Below, one piece after another: positions 17,261-26,385 of a stretch of 64,000 bases of DNA. Source of the DNA: Arthrobacter psychrolactophilus (GTDB lineage: Bacteria > Actinomycetota > Actinomycetes > Actinomycetales > Micrococcaceae). The notes beneath the pieces were generated by a model that worked only from the letters and a program-made list of their open reading frames with translations, was not told where the DNA came from and did not search any database. Where the stretch lies: NCBI RefSeq assembly GCF_003219795.1, contig NZ_QJVC01000016.1, forward strand, positions 1 through 64,000, given 5' to 3'. Position numbers and translations under genes: made by a program. Position 1 is the first letter of the stretch. The number at the start of each line of letters is the position of its first letter.

Positions 17261-18406
17261 ATGAACACCGTCATTCCGCTCCCGGACGCCCTGAGTGATT
17301 CGGCGCTCGAGCTAGCCCGGCTGGTCCTTGTGCGCGGCCCGATCTCACGTGGTGAGCTGGCCAAGGAGCTCAAGCTCAGCGTGGCCAGCCTGACCCGGTT
17401 GGGCAAGCCCCTGATTGATTCCGGCCTGTTGGTCGAGGGTGAGCTGCTGACCGACGGCACCGTGGGCAGGCCCGTGCGGCTGCTCGATGTGCGCAACGAC
17501 AGCGCGTGGTTTGTGGGCGTCAAGGTTGCCGGGGATGTGTTGCAAGCCGTCCTGACGGATCTGCGAGCCACCGTGTTGGCCGAGGCCTCGCTGCCTTTGC
17601 CTGATACCGCCGTTGCCACGGTCGTGGCAGGAATCGCCCGGTTGAGTGAACAGCTGGCCGCCCAACACGGGGTGGTGGTGACCGGCGTCGGGGTTTCCCT
17701 CGGTGGCCAGGTGCGGGCCGGCGGGGTGGTGTATCGGGCGCCGTTCCTAGCGTGGAAAGATGTTCCGCTCGGTGCGCTGCTCGCTGATCGTCTCCGCCTG
17801 CCCGTGGTCGTGGATAACGACGTCACGGCGCTCGTTGCCGCCGAGCAATGGTTCGGTGCGGGCAAGGAGGTAGCCGACTTTGCCGTCATTACCGTGGGTG
17901 CGGGAGTTGGTTACGGTTTGGCCATCCGCAACCATGTCATGCGAACGGCCGACACCGGGCTGGGCCTGGGCGGGCACTTCCCGCTCGATCCCACGGGGCC
18001 GATGTGCGCCGATGGGCATCGCGGCTGCTCCACGGCCATGCTGTCGATTCCCAGCATCTGCCTGCAGATCTCCGCAGCCCTAGGGCATCCGGTGGATTAC
18101 GCGCAGGCACTCGAGCTGGCTGAGGCCGGCAACAAGGTGGCCGTCGCCGTGCTCGAGGCCGCGGCAAAGGCCCTGGGCGTGTTGATCTCCGCCGCCGCAA
18201 ATCTCACGATGGTTAACACTGTCGTGCTAGGCGGGGAGGGACTTGCGCTCTTTACGAGCCGCAAGGACGCGGTCCTGACGGCGCTGGCCGCCGGTCGCGA
18301 TCCTGACGCCGATCCCGTGACCCTGCGCGTTGCCTCTGCCGATTTCACGGAGTGGGCGCGCGGTGCGGCAGCCGTGGCGATTCAAGCGCAGGCCTTCGTT
18401 CTCTAG
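17261..18406 (+). CDS. ROK-family transcriptional repressor (NagC/XylR type)
   Basis: 381 residues: an N-terminal winged helix (about 15-70, ISRGELAKELKLSVASLTRLGKPLIDSGLL) fused to a ROK sugar-kinase-like domain. The VGVSLGGQV, VVVDNDVTALVAAEQWFG and GLGLGGHFPLDPTGP stretches are ROK features; GHRGCSTAM suggests a partial zinc motif. Such proteins sense a sugar and release DNA. It is divergent from the alpha-galactoside operon with palindromes between them, so it most likely represses that operon and itself. Confidence 0.88.
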   Translation: MNTVIPLPDALSDSALELARLVLVRGPISRGELAKELKLSVASLTRLGKPLIDSGLLVEGELLTDGTVGRPVRLLDVRNDSAWFVGVKVAGDVLQAVLTDLRATVLAEASLPLPDTAVATVVAGIARLSEQLAAQHGVVVTGVGVSLGGQVRAGGVVYRAPFLAWKDVPLGALLADRLRLPVVVDNDVTALVAAEQWFGAGKEVADFAVITVGAGVGYGLAIRNHVMRTADTGLGLGGHFPLDPTGPMCADGHRGCSTAMLSIPSICLQISAALGHPVDYAQALELAEAGNKVAVAVLEAAAKALGVLISAAANLTMVNTVVLGGEGLALFTSRKDAVLTALAAGRDPDADPVTLRVASADFTEWARGAAAVAIQAQAFVL

Positions 18407-18470
18407 CCGGGTCACGGGCTATAGGCATAGTCTGGGGTGACCACGGCACAAACGCGAGGAGGCGGCCACC

Positions 18471-18992
18471 ATGAACGTCGTTCACAGTCTGCGAGAGGCG
18501 GCCCACGAGGCCCGGTCACGACTTGCCGTGACGGCGGCCCTGCTCTCGCTAGCGGCACTTCTGGCTGCCTGCAGCCAGGCTACACCTGGCGGTGATGCCT
18601 CGAGCGCCCCGGCCAGCAGCTCCCCGACCACCGCTGCCGCCGCGCGCGTCGATCTGACCATCACCTTGACGGAATCTCCCGGTGCCACGCCGCGCGTCTT
18701 CCGACTCGTGGCCGACGGTGCAACGCCCTCCGCCGCCTCAAATCTGCCCGATTCCGCGGCCGCACTGGCTGCCGTGGAACAGCACGGCGAAAAGATCTTC
18801 TTTGCCCTGCCGGATCCCACGAGAGTCTGCACCCAGCAATACGGTGGCCCGGAAATCGCCGTCGTGACAGGGTGGTTTGAAGATCAAGAAGTCAACGCGA
18901 GCTTCAGCCGCACCGACGGCTGCGAGATTTCCCGCTGGCAGGCTCTGGCTCCGCTGTTCGGGGCCTTGGCCGGCAGCACCGGCGCGGTGTAA
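18471..18992 (+). CDS. subtilisin-inhibitor-like (SSI family) lipoprotein
   Basis: 173 residues. A basic start, a hydrophobic segment and the lipobox LLAAC (Cys34) predict a lipid-anchored extracellular protein; an Ala/Ser/Thr linker follows to about residue 60. Residues 60-165 resemble Streptomyces subtilisin inhibitor: RVCTQQYGGPEIAVVTG and the later FSRTDGCEISRW align with the reactive-site loop and the second Cys of that loop (Cys120 and Cys151, 31 apart; about 30 in SSI). The other SSI disulfide pair is missing. By this alignment the P1 residue would be Gln122. A subtilase gene lies convergent just downstream. Family assignment is by motif memory, not search. Confidence 0.65.
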   Translation: MNVVHSLREAAHEARSRLAVTAALLSLAALLAACSQATPGGDASSAPASSSPTTAAAARVDLTITLTESPGATPRVFRLVADGATPSAASNLPDSAAALAAVEQHGEKIFFALPDPTRVCTQQYGGPEIAVVTGWFEDQEVNASFSRTDGCEISRWQALAPLFGALAGSTGAV

Positions 18993-19012
18993 GCTCCCTC
19001 AAACGAACCACT

Positions 19013-19052
19013 GCGGGGACTGCGCAATTCACCTGAATTGCGCAGTCCCCGC
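19013..19052. terminator. bidirectional terminator between SSI-like gene and subtilase
   Basis: Arms of 18-19 bases (19013-19031 and 19034-19052) pair perfectly, between two convergent genes. The 3' edge overlaps a copy of the CCGCCGTCGTACT repeat (19049-19061). Confidence 0.85.
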
Positions 19053-19072
19053 CGTCGTACTGTGAGAGCGTC

Positions 19073-22000
19073 TTAGCCCTGCGACTCCTGAACCAGCGAG
19101 TCGGCGACCTTGGCGTTCTGCGGGATTACCGCGGCGCCCGAGTCGGTGATGATGACCGAGACAAATGTTTCGGTTCCGGCATCACCAAAGGCCACCCGGC
19201 CCAGGTAGTTACCCGGAGCCAGACCCGTCCAGCCCAGCGTCACGCTGCCGGACTTGCCGTTGGCGAGCTTCAGCGGGTTCGGCGAGACGGAGGCATTGCC
19301 CACGTTGCCGCCCAAGATCGCGGCGTCAACATTGGCCTTGACCGCGCCGCCATCCGTGCTGGAGTACAGATTGGCCAGGACCCGGTACTTGCCCGGCGTC
19401 GGATTGCTCAGCGAGAAGGACTCGCTGGAGGACGCCGTGCGCAGGTCGTACACCTTGCCCTGCGGGTTGAACACGACCATGTCGTAGTCAGCGCCCGCAT
19501 CGGAGGAAATGACCTGGAACTTGGCCAGCTCGGTGCCGACCGGAACGGTGACTTCCTTGAGGTAGTTCGAGGCGTTCGTCCCGACAACCAGCGGGCCGGG
19601 CGTCAGCTCAACGGCGCTGGAATCGGCCTTCGAGAGACCATTCAACGTCAATGCCACAGGCGCATTCGTTCCCGAGACCACGGGGATCTTGCCCGTTCCC
19701 GTGCCCTGATCGGAGGTGAAGGTGATCTCCGGAGCCACGATGGCGGCGAGCGGCCGCACCGCTACGGGGGAGGTTACGGTAGCGCCTTGCCCCTGCCACA
19801 CGATGTTACCCATGGCGAACTTACCCAAGGGTGCCGAGGCGTTTTCAAAGGTGACCTTGAAGGTGCGCTGCTGACCCGCCTGAGCGAAGTTCAGCACCGA
19901 CGGGGTGACCTTGACGTTGACACCGGGAACGTTGGCCGTGGCGCGGTACATACCGGCCTGCAACGCCGTCACGGTGCGGGTGACGGTGACCTTGCCGGCC
20001 AGGCTGCCCACGGCGAAGGACGCGAGGTTCATGTCTCGCGGTGCCGTGCTGCCCAAGCCCGGCATGCCCAGGTCGATTCCGGTGCCCTGAATGAACTTCA
20101 GGTATTCGGTGTCGCCCGCGTCGTACACCAGACCCGGGGTGAGCGCCTTGACGACGGCGGTTTGGCCGGCGCCCGTGGCGAAGAGGTCGCTGTTCTTGCT
20201 GCCGTCCTCATTAACCACATTCGTGGCAGTGGTCATCATGGCCGACTTCACCGTGGCCGGTGACCACGTGGGGTTCTTGGCCATCAGGAGTGCGCCGAAA
20301 CCAGCAACATGCGGTGCGGCCATGGAGGTTCCGGACATCATGCCGAACTGGTCACCGCCGGTGGCGATGGGGGAGACCCCCGCCAAGACAGCAACACCCG
20401 GGGCTGCAACGTCGGGCTTGAGCAGATCAGAATTTGTGGCCAACAGCGGGCCGCGCGAGGAGAACCCGGCAACCTGCGGCTGCGGAGCGACCGGCAGACC
20501 AGTGGTATCCGTGCCCACCAAGGTCACCAGAATATCCGGATTGGCCGTGACCTTATCCTTGATCTGCTGGGTCGCCGGAGGATTCACATGCACCGTGGGA
20601 ACTGCGTGGAGATCCACATCTTCTGAGGAAGAGGTGACGTTGGTGAGGATCATGCCCACGCCTCCCGCACGCTTGACCTCGGCACTCTTGGCCGTACGGT
20701 CGATCACGCCGCGATCACAGACAACGACCTTGCCCGCAACCTTCGCGGCATCGAGTGTGCCCGGTCCGCACAATTCGGGGTTGGCGGCACCGGATGCTGC
20801 TGCGGTGGTCGCGAGGATCACGTGGCTGGCCGGAACGCCCTGGGCCATCATGCTGGCACCCCGGAACTTGCTGCCGTCCGAGAATTCTGCCGTGCCCTGC
20901 AACTCGGAGGAGAAGGAGGTGGCAGCAACCGTGGTCAGCCACGGGGCGCCGTGGTTGACGGTGCTGACCGTGGGTCCGGAGTTACCCGCTGATGCGGCAA
21001 CGAAAATCCCGGCCGAGGTGGCTGAGAGGAAGGCCAGGGAGACCGGATCCGTGGTGGAGGTGGCGCTGCCAGAGATCGAGTAGTTCAGCACGTCAACACC
21101 ATCGAGGATGGCCTGGTTGATGGCGGCAACTGCCGAAGAGGAGTAGCAGCCGCCCGTGTCGGGATCGGTATCTTCCCAGCAAATCTTATAGACGGAGAGC
21201 TTTGCCGCCGGGGCAACCCCGCTGGTAATACCCATGGCGCGGTCGCCGATGGTGGCGGAAACGTTGGCGTTTCCGGCTGCCGTGCTGCCCGTGTGCGTGC
21301 CGTGGCTGCCCACGTCAACGGGTGAGATGACCTCTTCCGGTGCGCGATCCCCGGGTGCTACATAGTCCAGGAAATCATCGGCGAAGTAGTGTGCGCTGAG
21401 GACCTTGGAGTTGCAGGCGCTCCCATCGAAGCCCTCACCCTTCTGGCATTCGCCCGAGAAGGTTTCACCGTTGGCCTTGAGCATGGCGATATTGCCATCA
21501 TCTGTGCGGTAGGGGACACCAACCTGCGGCTCACCCGTCAGGGGCAGCACCTCTTCTCCTGCAAAGAAGGGGCTCGAGGGGGTGTAACCGGTGTCGATGA
21601 TGCCGACCACGACACCCTCGCCGGCCTTGTCCTGGCCGCCAAATTTTGTGTTCCAGCTACCCGAGGGGCCGCTGAGCCCGAGGAAATCGGTGCTGGAGTA
21701 ATCAGGTGCATTCTCGGTGTCGGCCGCGACGGCCAGGACGTTGGGGTCCTTGGCCAGGGCGAGGGCCTGATCTGCCGAGAGATCCGCGGAGAATCCGTTC
21801 AAGGCCGCGGTGAAGGTGCGCTTGACCTTAACATTTTCCGTCTTGGCGACGGCGGCCTGCTTGTTCTCAAGATGAGCCTTGTACTTCTTGACCTCGGGAC
21901 GCGAGGAATCTAACTTTTGGCCCGCCTGGGGCTTGGTGGCACTCATGCCGGCCGTGCCGCCGTCGTACATGGCGATGGGCTGCTCGGCGAGGACGACGAT

Positions 22001-22189
22001 GTAACGTCCGGCCTGGTAATCCAAGGGGTCAATCTCCGACTGGGAAATGCCGGACTCGGTGGGTTCGCTCGGGTTGGCCGATGCGGGCAGTGCCCCCACT
22101 GTGACAAAAAGCAATGGAAGGCCGGCGCAAAGAGCCACAGCCTTTCGCATTCCTGAGTTTCGAAAGAGAGTTCTTCTCGTTCGTTTCAT
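19073..22189 (-). CDS. secreted subtilisin-like serine protease (S8) with I9 prodomain and PA domain
   Basis: 1038 residues from the ATG at 22189, which has GAAAGG ten bases upstream; an in-frame TTG at 22207 is less likely. Order: signal peptide ending near ALPASA (residue 38), I9-type propeptide (about 55-155), then the S8 domain. The triad is visible: Asp in IIDTGYTPSS (about 199), His in GSHGTHTGS (about 296) and Ser in GTSMAAPHVAG (about 622). A PA-like insert (about 445-565, VVVCDRGVIDRTAKSAEVKRAGG) lies before the Ser, and a fibronectin-like C-terminal region follows. No LPXTG or surface-anchor motif seen. Probably degrades extracellular protein. Confidence 0.92.
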   Translation of the reverse strand: MKRTRRTLFRNSGMRKAVALCAGLPLLFVTVGALPASANPSEPTESGISQSEIDPLDYQAGRYIVVLAEQPIAMYDGGTAGMSATKPQAGQKLDSSRPEVKKYKAHLENKQAAVAKTENVKVKRTFTAALNGFSADLSADQALALAKDPNVLAVAADTENAPDYSSTDFLGLSGPSGSWNTKFGGQDKAGEGVVVGIIDTGYTPSSPFFAGEEVLPLTGEPQVGVPYRTDDGNIAMLKANGETFSGECQKGEGFDGSACNSKVLSAHYFADDFLDYVAPGDRAPEEVISPVDVGSHGTHTGSTAAGNANVSATIGDRAMGITSGVAPAAKLSVYKICWEDTDPDTGGCYSSSAVAAINQAILDGVDVLNYSISGSATSTTDPVSLAFLSATSAGIFVAASAGNSGPTVSTVNHGAPWLTTVAATSFSSELQGTAEFSDGSKFRGASMMAQGVPASHVILATTAAASGAANPELCGPGTLDAAKVAGKVVVCDRGVIDRTAKSAEVKRAGGVGMILTNVTSSSEDVDLHAVPTVHVNPPATQQIKDKVTANPDILVTLVGTDTTGLPVAPQPQVAGFSSRGPLLATNSDLLKPDVAAPGVAVLAGVSPIATGGDQFGMMSGTSMAAPHVAGFGALLMAKNPTWSPATVKSAMMTTATNVVNEDGSKNSDLFATGAGQTAVVKALTPGLVYDAGDTEYLKFIQGTGIDLGMPGLGSTAPRDMNLASFAVGSLAGKVTVTRTVTALQAGMYRATANVPGVNVKVTPSVLNFAQAGQQRTFKVTFENASAPLGKFAMGNIVWQGQGATVTSPVAVRPLAAIVAPEITFTSDQGTGTGKIPVVSGTNAPVALTLNGLSKADSSAVELTPGPLVVGTNASNYLKEVTVPVGTELAKFQVISSDAGADYDMVVFNPQGKVYDLRTASSSESFSLSNPTPGKYRVLANLYSSTDGGAVKANVDAAILGGNVGNASVSPNPLKLANGKSGSVTLGWTGLAPGNYLGRVAFGDAGTETFVSVIITDSGAAVIPQNAKVADSLVQESQG

Positions 22190-22398
22190 GGCGCGTGAAC
22201 CTTTCAACAGGATCTCCGCTAGGCGGCTTACCTAGCGGGTGCAACATGGCGCGACGGTTCGTACCTGAGCATCGAGTGATGAAGTCGGGGGTGCGAAACG
22301 ATCGAAGCCAACCCCATTAGGCTACTGACCAGTACGAAGTTTGTGACCCCAAACACACGAAGATGGTCATGAACTATCCATACGGCTAGGGGTGGCGC

Positions 22399-23649
22399 CT
22401 AGCAGCCAGGAGGTGCGATGTATTGGTAGGTCAGGGCGAGATCGTAACTCAAGACCGTGCGGGCGGCCGTTCGTTCCCAGCCAAAGGCTCCGGCAAAGAC
22501 GGAGGCGGCACGGCCCATGTCGATCCGGGTCTCGGGGAAGTCATGCAGTGAGGCAAGAGCCTCGGCCCACAAGGTGGCCGAGCGTCCGTCCACGAGCAGG
22601 CCCGTGCGGCCATCGCTTACGGCGCGGGGCAGGCCGCCAACATTGGTGGCCACCACCGGGGTGCCACAGGCCTGAGCTTCCAGGGCCACCAGGCCAAAGG
22701 ACTCGCTGGAGGAGGGGACTGCCACGACATTGGCGCTGCGGTACCAATCGGCTAATTGCGGCGCCTCGACGGGCGGGTAGATGGTGGCGCAGTCCGTTAA
22801 CCCGGCGTTGTCGATGAGGGTTTGCAGATCGTACTTATCGTTGCCGCTTCGCGAGCCCAGGAAGGAGAGCTGAAGGTTGATATCGGGGTGTTCCTCCCGC
22901 AGGAGTGCCGCCGCCTTGACCAGGACATGCGGGCCCTTGAGACGTTGCATGCGCCCGGCAAAAACGACATGGAAACGCTCCGGCGCGATACCAAGCTCTT
23001 GCCGAGAACGATCCCGGAAAGCCGGTTTAAACGTTTTGAGGTCGACACCGGGGGAGACAATATCGATGCGCTGCTCACAGCCGTCATAGTGGCGCTCCAG
23101 CTCGGCGGCCTCGGCCGTGGTATTGGCAATCAAGCGCGTTGCCGCCGCCACAATATGTTGCTCGCCATCTTCTCGGATACCAGGCTCGGCGGTCTGGCCT
23201 TGTGGCAGGAGATGGTTCTTGACCCGGGCCATGGTGTGCATGGTGTGGACGAGCGGCAGATCGAGCCGTTTAGCAACCAGCAACCCGGCCATCCCGGAAA
23301 TCCAATAGTGCGAGTGAATGACCCTGACCGGCTCTCCCGGAAGTGCCGCCACATGATCGGCGACGGCGTCCGCCATCTCGGTGATGAGCTCCGGCAGGAC
23401 CTCCTTGGAAACTTTTGCGGCGGGGCCCGCCGCAATGTGGTGCACCGTGACAAGCGGGGCCAGCTCCACGCTCTCACACTGCGCTGCGGAGACGCGTCGG
23501 GTGTAAATGTCAACGGCCACACCCGTGGCGGCCAGTTCTAAGGCGAGATGGCGCACATAAACGTTCATGCCGCCGGCATCGCCACCGCCGGGCTGCTCGA
23601 GCGGGGAAGTGTGGAGGGATAGCATGGCGACACGCCGAATCTGATGCAC
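22399..23649 (-). CDS. mshA: D-inositol-3-phosphate glycosyltransferase (mycothiol synthesis)
   Basis: Adds GlcNAc from UDP-GlcNAc to inositol-1-phosphate, the first committed step of mycothiol. 416 residues in the GT-B fold of family GT4. Motifs: SLHTSPLEQPGGGDAGGMNV at the N-terminus (substrate loop), HSHYWISGMAG, VFAGRMQRLKGPHVLV, and the nucleotide-sugar site SESFGLVALEAQACGTPVV. The frame is open far upstream into alr, but the GTG at 23649 (VHQIRRVAMLSL) has GGAGGA six to nine bases before it, giving the expected N-terminus. Divergent from alr. Works with Ino1 (7860-8939). Confidence 0.93.
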   Translation of the reverse strand: MHQIRRVAMLSLHTSPLEQPGGGDAGGMNVYVRHLALELAATGVAVDIYTRRVSAAQCESVELAPLVTVHHIAAGPAAKVSKEVLPELITEMADAVADHVAALPGEPVRVIHSHYWISGMAGLLVAKRLDLPLVHTMHTMARVKNHLLPQGQTAEPGIREDGEQHIVAAATRLIANTTAEAAELERHYDGCEQRIDIVSPGVDLKTFKPAFRDRSRQELGIAPERFHVVFAGRMQRLKGPHVLVKAAALLREEHPDINLQLSFLGSRSGNDKYDLQTLIDNAGLTDCATIYPPVEAPQLADWYRSANVVAVPSSSESFGLVALEAQACGTPVVATNVGGLPRAVSDGRTGLLVDGRSATLWAEALASLHDFPETRIDMGRAASVFAGAFGWERTAARTVLSYDLALTYQYIAPPGC

Positions 23650-23844
23650 AGCTTTCCTCCGTTGGCTTCGTGGCCGGGCCGGTTGACCCCGCAAATACCT
23701 TATATATCTTCCCACTGCTGGGGACCGCTCGCCATCTATAAGGTGCACACGACGCGAGTTGTTCCACGCCCGTGCTACGTGTGAGCGTCGGCACGGGAGC
23801 GAAGAATCGAACTGACTCCCAGAAAAGAGGCCTAAAATGGGCTG

Positions 23845-25026
23845 GTGAGCCCTTTCGTTGCCCCCGTTCCTGAGCGCAGTCCCAGTCTTGAACGGCAAGC
23901 CATCATTGACCTGTCCGCGATCGCCAACAATATCCGTCATCTGCGTGAGATTGCCGCCCCGGCCCAATTCATGGCGGTGGTCAAGGCCGACGCCTATGGG
24001 CACGGCATGATTCCGGTGGCCCGCACCGCGGTGGCCGCGGGAGCTCAGTGGCTTGGTGCCGTCCACGTGTCCGAGGGTCTTGCGCTCCGTGCCGCCGGCA
24101 TCGAGGTGCCGGTCTTGTCGTGGCTGCACACGCTGGACACCGATTTCACGGCTGCCGTGGCCAACGAGCTGGATTTGGGCTGCTCCGGTTGGGAGCTTGA
24201 ATACATTGTGGCCGCGGCCCGCGAGCTGCAGCGCCCCGCTCGAATCCACCTGAAAATTGATACCGGCTTGGGCCGTAACGGCTGTTCCCGCGAGAACTGG
24301 CCGGCCCTGGTGACCGCCGCCATGGAGTATCAGGATCAGGGCCTGCTGCGTGTAGTTGGCGTCTTTAGCCACCTTGCCGTGGCCGATGAACCGCAGCGTC
24401 CCGAAACCGATGAGCAGCTGGACCGCTTCCGTGAGGCCGTCAACATTGCCGAAGAGGCTGGCGCGCAGCTGGAGGTTCGGCACATCGCCAACACCCCCGC
24501 GACCCTGTCCCGCCCCGACTCCCATTTCGACATGGTTCGCGTAGGCCTAGGTATTTACGGGCTCTCGCCGTTTGCGGACCAAAGCTCCGCCGCTTTGGGC
24601 CTGACGCCCGCGATGACCTTGGAGACACAGATTGCCCAGTGCAAGGACGTTCCCGCCGGTCAAGGCGTGTCGTACGGGCTGAACTTCATCGCCTCACAGG
24701 CCACGACCCTAGGCCTGATTCCCCTGGGCTATGCCGACGGTGTGCCGCGCATTGCCACGGGCGGCCCGGTGCGAGTCAACGGCATCACCTACCCGGTGGT
24801 GGGCCGGATCGCCATGGACCAGATGGTCATCGACCTCGGCCCTGAGGGGCGGGCAGGCTTCGAAAATGGTTCGGCGCTTGGTGCCCCGGCCGTCTTGTTT
24901 GGTAATGGGGCCGACGGCGGACCCCTCGTTGAGGAGTGGGCGGGCGCCGCCGGGACGGTCAACTATGAGATCGTGACCCGAATCAGCCCCCGCGTTCCGC
25001 GTCGCTATGTGGGAGGGGCCCAATGA
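23845..25026 (+). CDS. alr: alanine racemase
   Basis: PLP enzyme making D-alanine for peptidoglycan. 393 residues. The PLP lysine lies in MAVVKADAYGHGM near residue 40; the catalytic tyrosine is in the GLIPLGYADGVPR region near 285; VGRIAMDQMVIDLG is the conserved C-terminal motif. The GTG start at 23845 is only seven bases after a TAAAAT that looks like a -10 box, so the mRNA could be leaderless. First gene of alr-tsaE-tsaB-rimI-tsaD; it overlaps tsaE by four bases. Confidence 0.95.
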   Translation: MSPFVAPVPERSPSLERQAIIDLSAIANNIRHLREIAAPAQFMAVVKADAYGHGMIPVARTAVAAGAQWLGAVHVSEGLALRAAGIEVPVLSWLHTLDTDFTAAVANELDLGCSGWELEYIVAAARELQRPARIHLKIDTGLGRNGCSRENWPALVTAAMEYQDQGLLRVVGVFSHLAVADEPQRPETDEQLDRFREAVNIAEEAGAQLEVRHIANTPATLSRPDSHFDMVRVGLGIYGLSPFADQSSAALGLTPAMTLETQIAQCKDVPAGQGVSYGLNFIASQATTLGLIPLGYADGVPRIATGGPVRVNGITYPVVGRIAMDQMVIDLGPEGRAGFENGSALGAPAVLFGNGADGGPLVEEWAGAAGTVNYEIVTRISPRVPRRYVGGAQ

Positions 25027-25634
25027 CGCTCTGGGAATTTGCCACGGGCACGGCCGAGGCCACGCAACAGCTGGCAGGGAAGTTGGCCGAACTCTTGCGT
25101 GCCGGCGATCTGATCATCCTCAGTGGTGAACTTGGCGCGGGGAAGACCACCTTTACGCAAGGCCTGGGCCGCAGCCTTGGCGTGCGCGAGGGCATCATCT
25201 CGCCCACCTTTGTCCTGGTGCGGATTCATCCGAACCTGCCCGACGGCTCCAACCCCGGCGGCCCGGATCTGGTCCACGTTGACGCGTACCGGCTCGCGAC
25301 CCCGGGCGAGATTGATGACATCGACCTGGAAAACACCATGGATTCCTCCGTCACGGTGGTTGAATGGGGCGTTGACCGGGTGGAACACCTGGCCGCCAGC
25401 CGCCTGGAGATTGAGCTCGTGCGGGCCGTGGGGGGCGCCAGCCCTGTCGCCGCTCCCACTGAGGCCGCCGGTGACTTTGCCGGCAGTGACGTGGAGGACA
25501 GTGATTTTTCCGCCAGTTTCGATGCTGACGAGGACGACGACGAACCCCGCACCTTGCGCTTGGTGGCCGTGGGGCCGCGCTGGGCAGAGACCGATTTTTC
25601 GCTGCTTGGCCAGCGCGTGAACACAACAGAGTAG
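25023..25634 (+). CDS. tsaE: tRNA t6A biosynthesis ATPase TsaE
   Basis: Partner ATPase of the TsaB-TsaD complex that makes N6-threonylcarbamoyladenosine at position 37 of ANN-decoding tRNAs. The Walker A motif GELGAGKTTFTQGLG, ISPTFVLVR and HVDAYRL are family marks. At 203 residues it is longer than the minimal TsaE (about 150), because of an acidic Asp/Glu-rich insert (about 155-185) near the C-terminus. Starts inside the alr stop (ATGA). Confidence 0.93.
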   Translation: MTLWEFATGTAEATQQLAGKLAELLRAGDLIILSGELGAGKTTFTQGLGRSLGVREGIISPTFVLVRIHPNLPDGSNPGGPDLVHVDAYRLATPGEIDDIDLENTMDSSVTVVEWGVDRVEHLAASRLEIELVRAVGGASPVAAPTEAAGDFAGSDVEDSDFSASFDADEDDDEPRTLRLVAVGPRWAETDFSLLGQRVNTTE

Positions 25635-25647
25635 AGATAAAAATTTC

Positions 25648-26385
25648 GTGCGAATACTGACTATTGATACCTCGGCTGTTGCTAGCGCAGCCATCCTGGA
25701 CTTTGACCCCAGCAACCCCGTGAAGACCGCAGAAGTGGTGGCGAACTTCGTCACCGAGGACACGCGCAGCCATGCCGAGGTGCTGGCTCCGGGCGTCAAG
25801 TCCCTCTTCGGTGACCCCATCACGGAGGGGCCCGCGCTGGATGCCATTGTGGTGGGCACCGGTCCGGGACCGTTCACGGGTCTGCGCTCCGGCATTGCCA
25901 TGGCACGGACACTGAGCTTCACGTGGGGTGTTCCGTTGTACGGCATGATGAGCCTGGACGCCCTGGCCCACCAGGTCTTTGACTCACCCGAATACCGCAA
26001 CGGGGTGGCTGTTGCCCCGCTCGCCGTCCGGGATTTTGTCATCGCCACCGACGCCCGGCGCAAGGAAGTGTACTGGGCTAAATACAGTGCAGGCGCGCAG
26101 CTGCTGGACGGGCCTCACGTAGGTCCGGCCGACGACATTTTTGGTGTTCAGGTATTTGGCGCCGGTGCCGGACTCTATGAAGAGGTCCTCACCGCCAACC
26201 GTTGCTCCGTGTACGAGCCCTTCGCCCAAGCGCAGCCCACGGCCCTCGAACTGGGCCGCGCGGCGGCTCGCAAGATCACGGCCGCCGGTTCCCTCGAGGC
26301 CGCGGGACTGCTGGATTCCACCCCGCTCTACCTGCGCGAGTCCGATGCGAAGGTCCCCGGCCCCCGGAAGCGAGCCCTGTCGTGA
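25648..26385 (+). CDS. tsaB: tRNA t6A biosynthesis protein TsaB
   Basis: Scaffold protein of the t6A complex; an ASKHA-fold relative of TsaD without its own catalytic site. The N-terminus MRILTIDTSAVASAAIL and the VVGTGPGPFTGLRSGIAMAR motif define the family. 245 residues. Start is the GTG at 25648, thirteen bases after the tsaE stop. It ends in a GTGA overlap with rimI, showing coupled translation. Confidence 0.93.
   Translation: MRILTIDTSAVASAAILDFDPSNPVKTAEVVANFVTEDTRSHAEVLAPGVKSLFGDPITEGPALDAIVVGTGPGPFTGLRSGIAMARTLSFTWGVPLYGMMSLDALAHQVFDSPEYRNGVAVAPLAVRDFVIATDARRKEVYWAKYSAGAQLLDGPHVGPADDIFGVQVFGAGAGLYEEVLTANRCSVYEPFAQAQPTALELGRAAARKITAAGSLEAAGLLDSTPLYLRESDAKVPGPRKRALS

Noticed and set aside
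23650-24525. Long N-terminal extension of the mshA frame
   Set aside because: It runs antisense through alr and the GTG at 23649 has a good ribosome-binding site and gives the conserved N-terminus.
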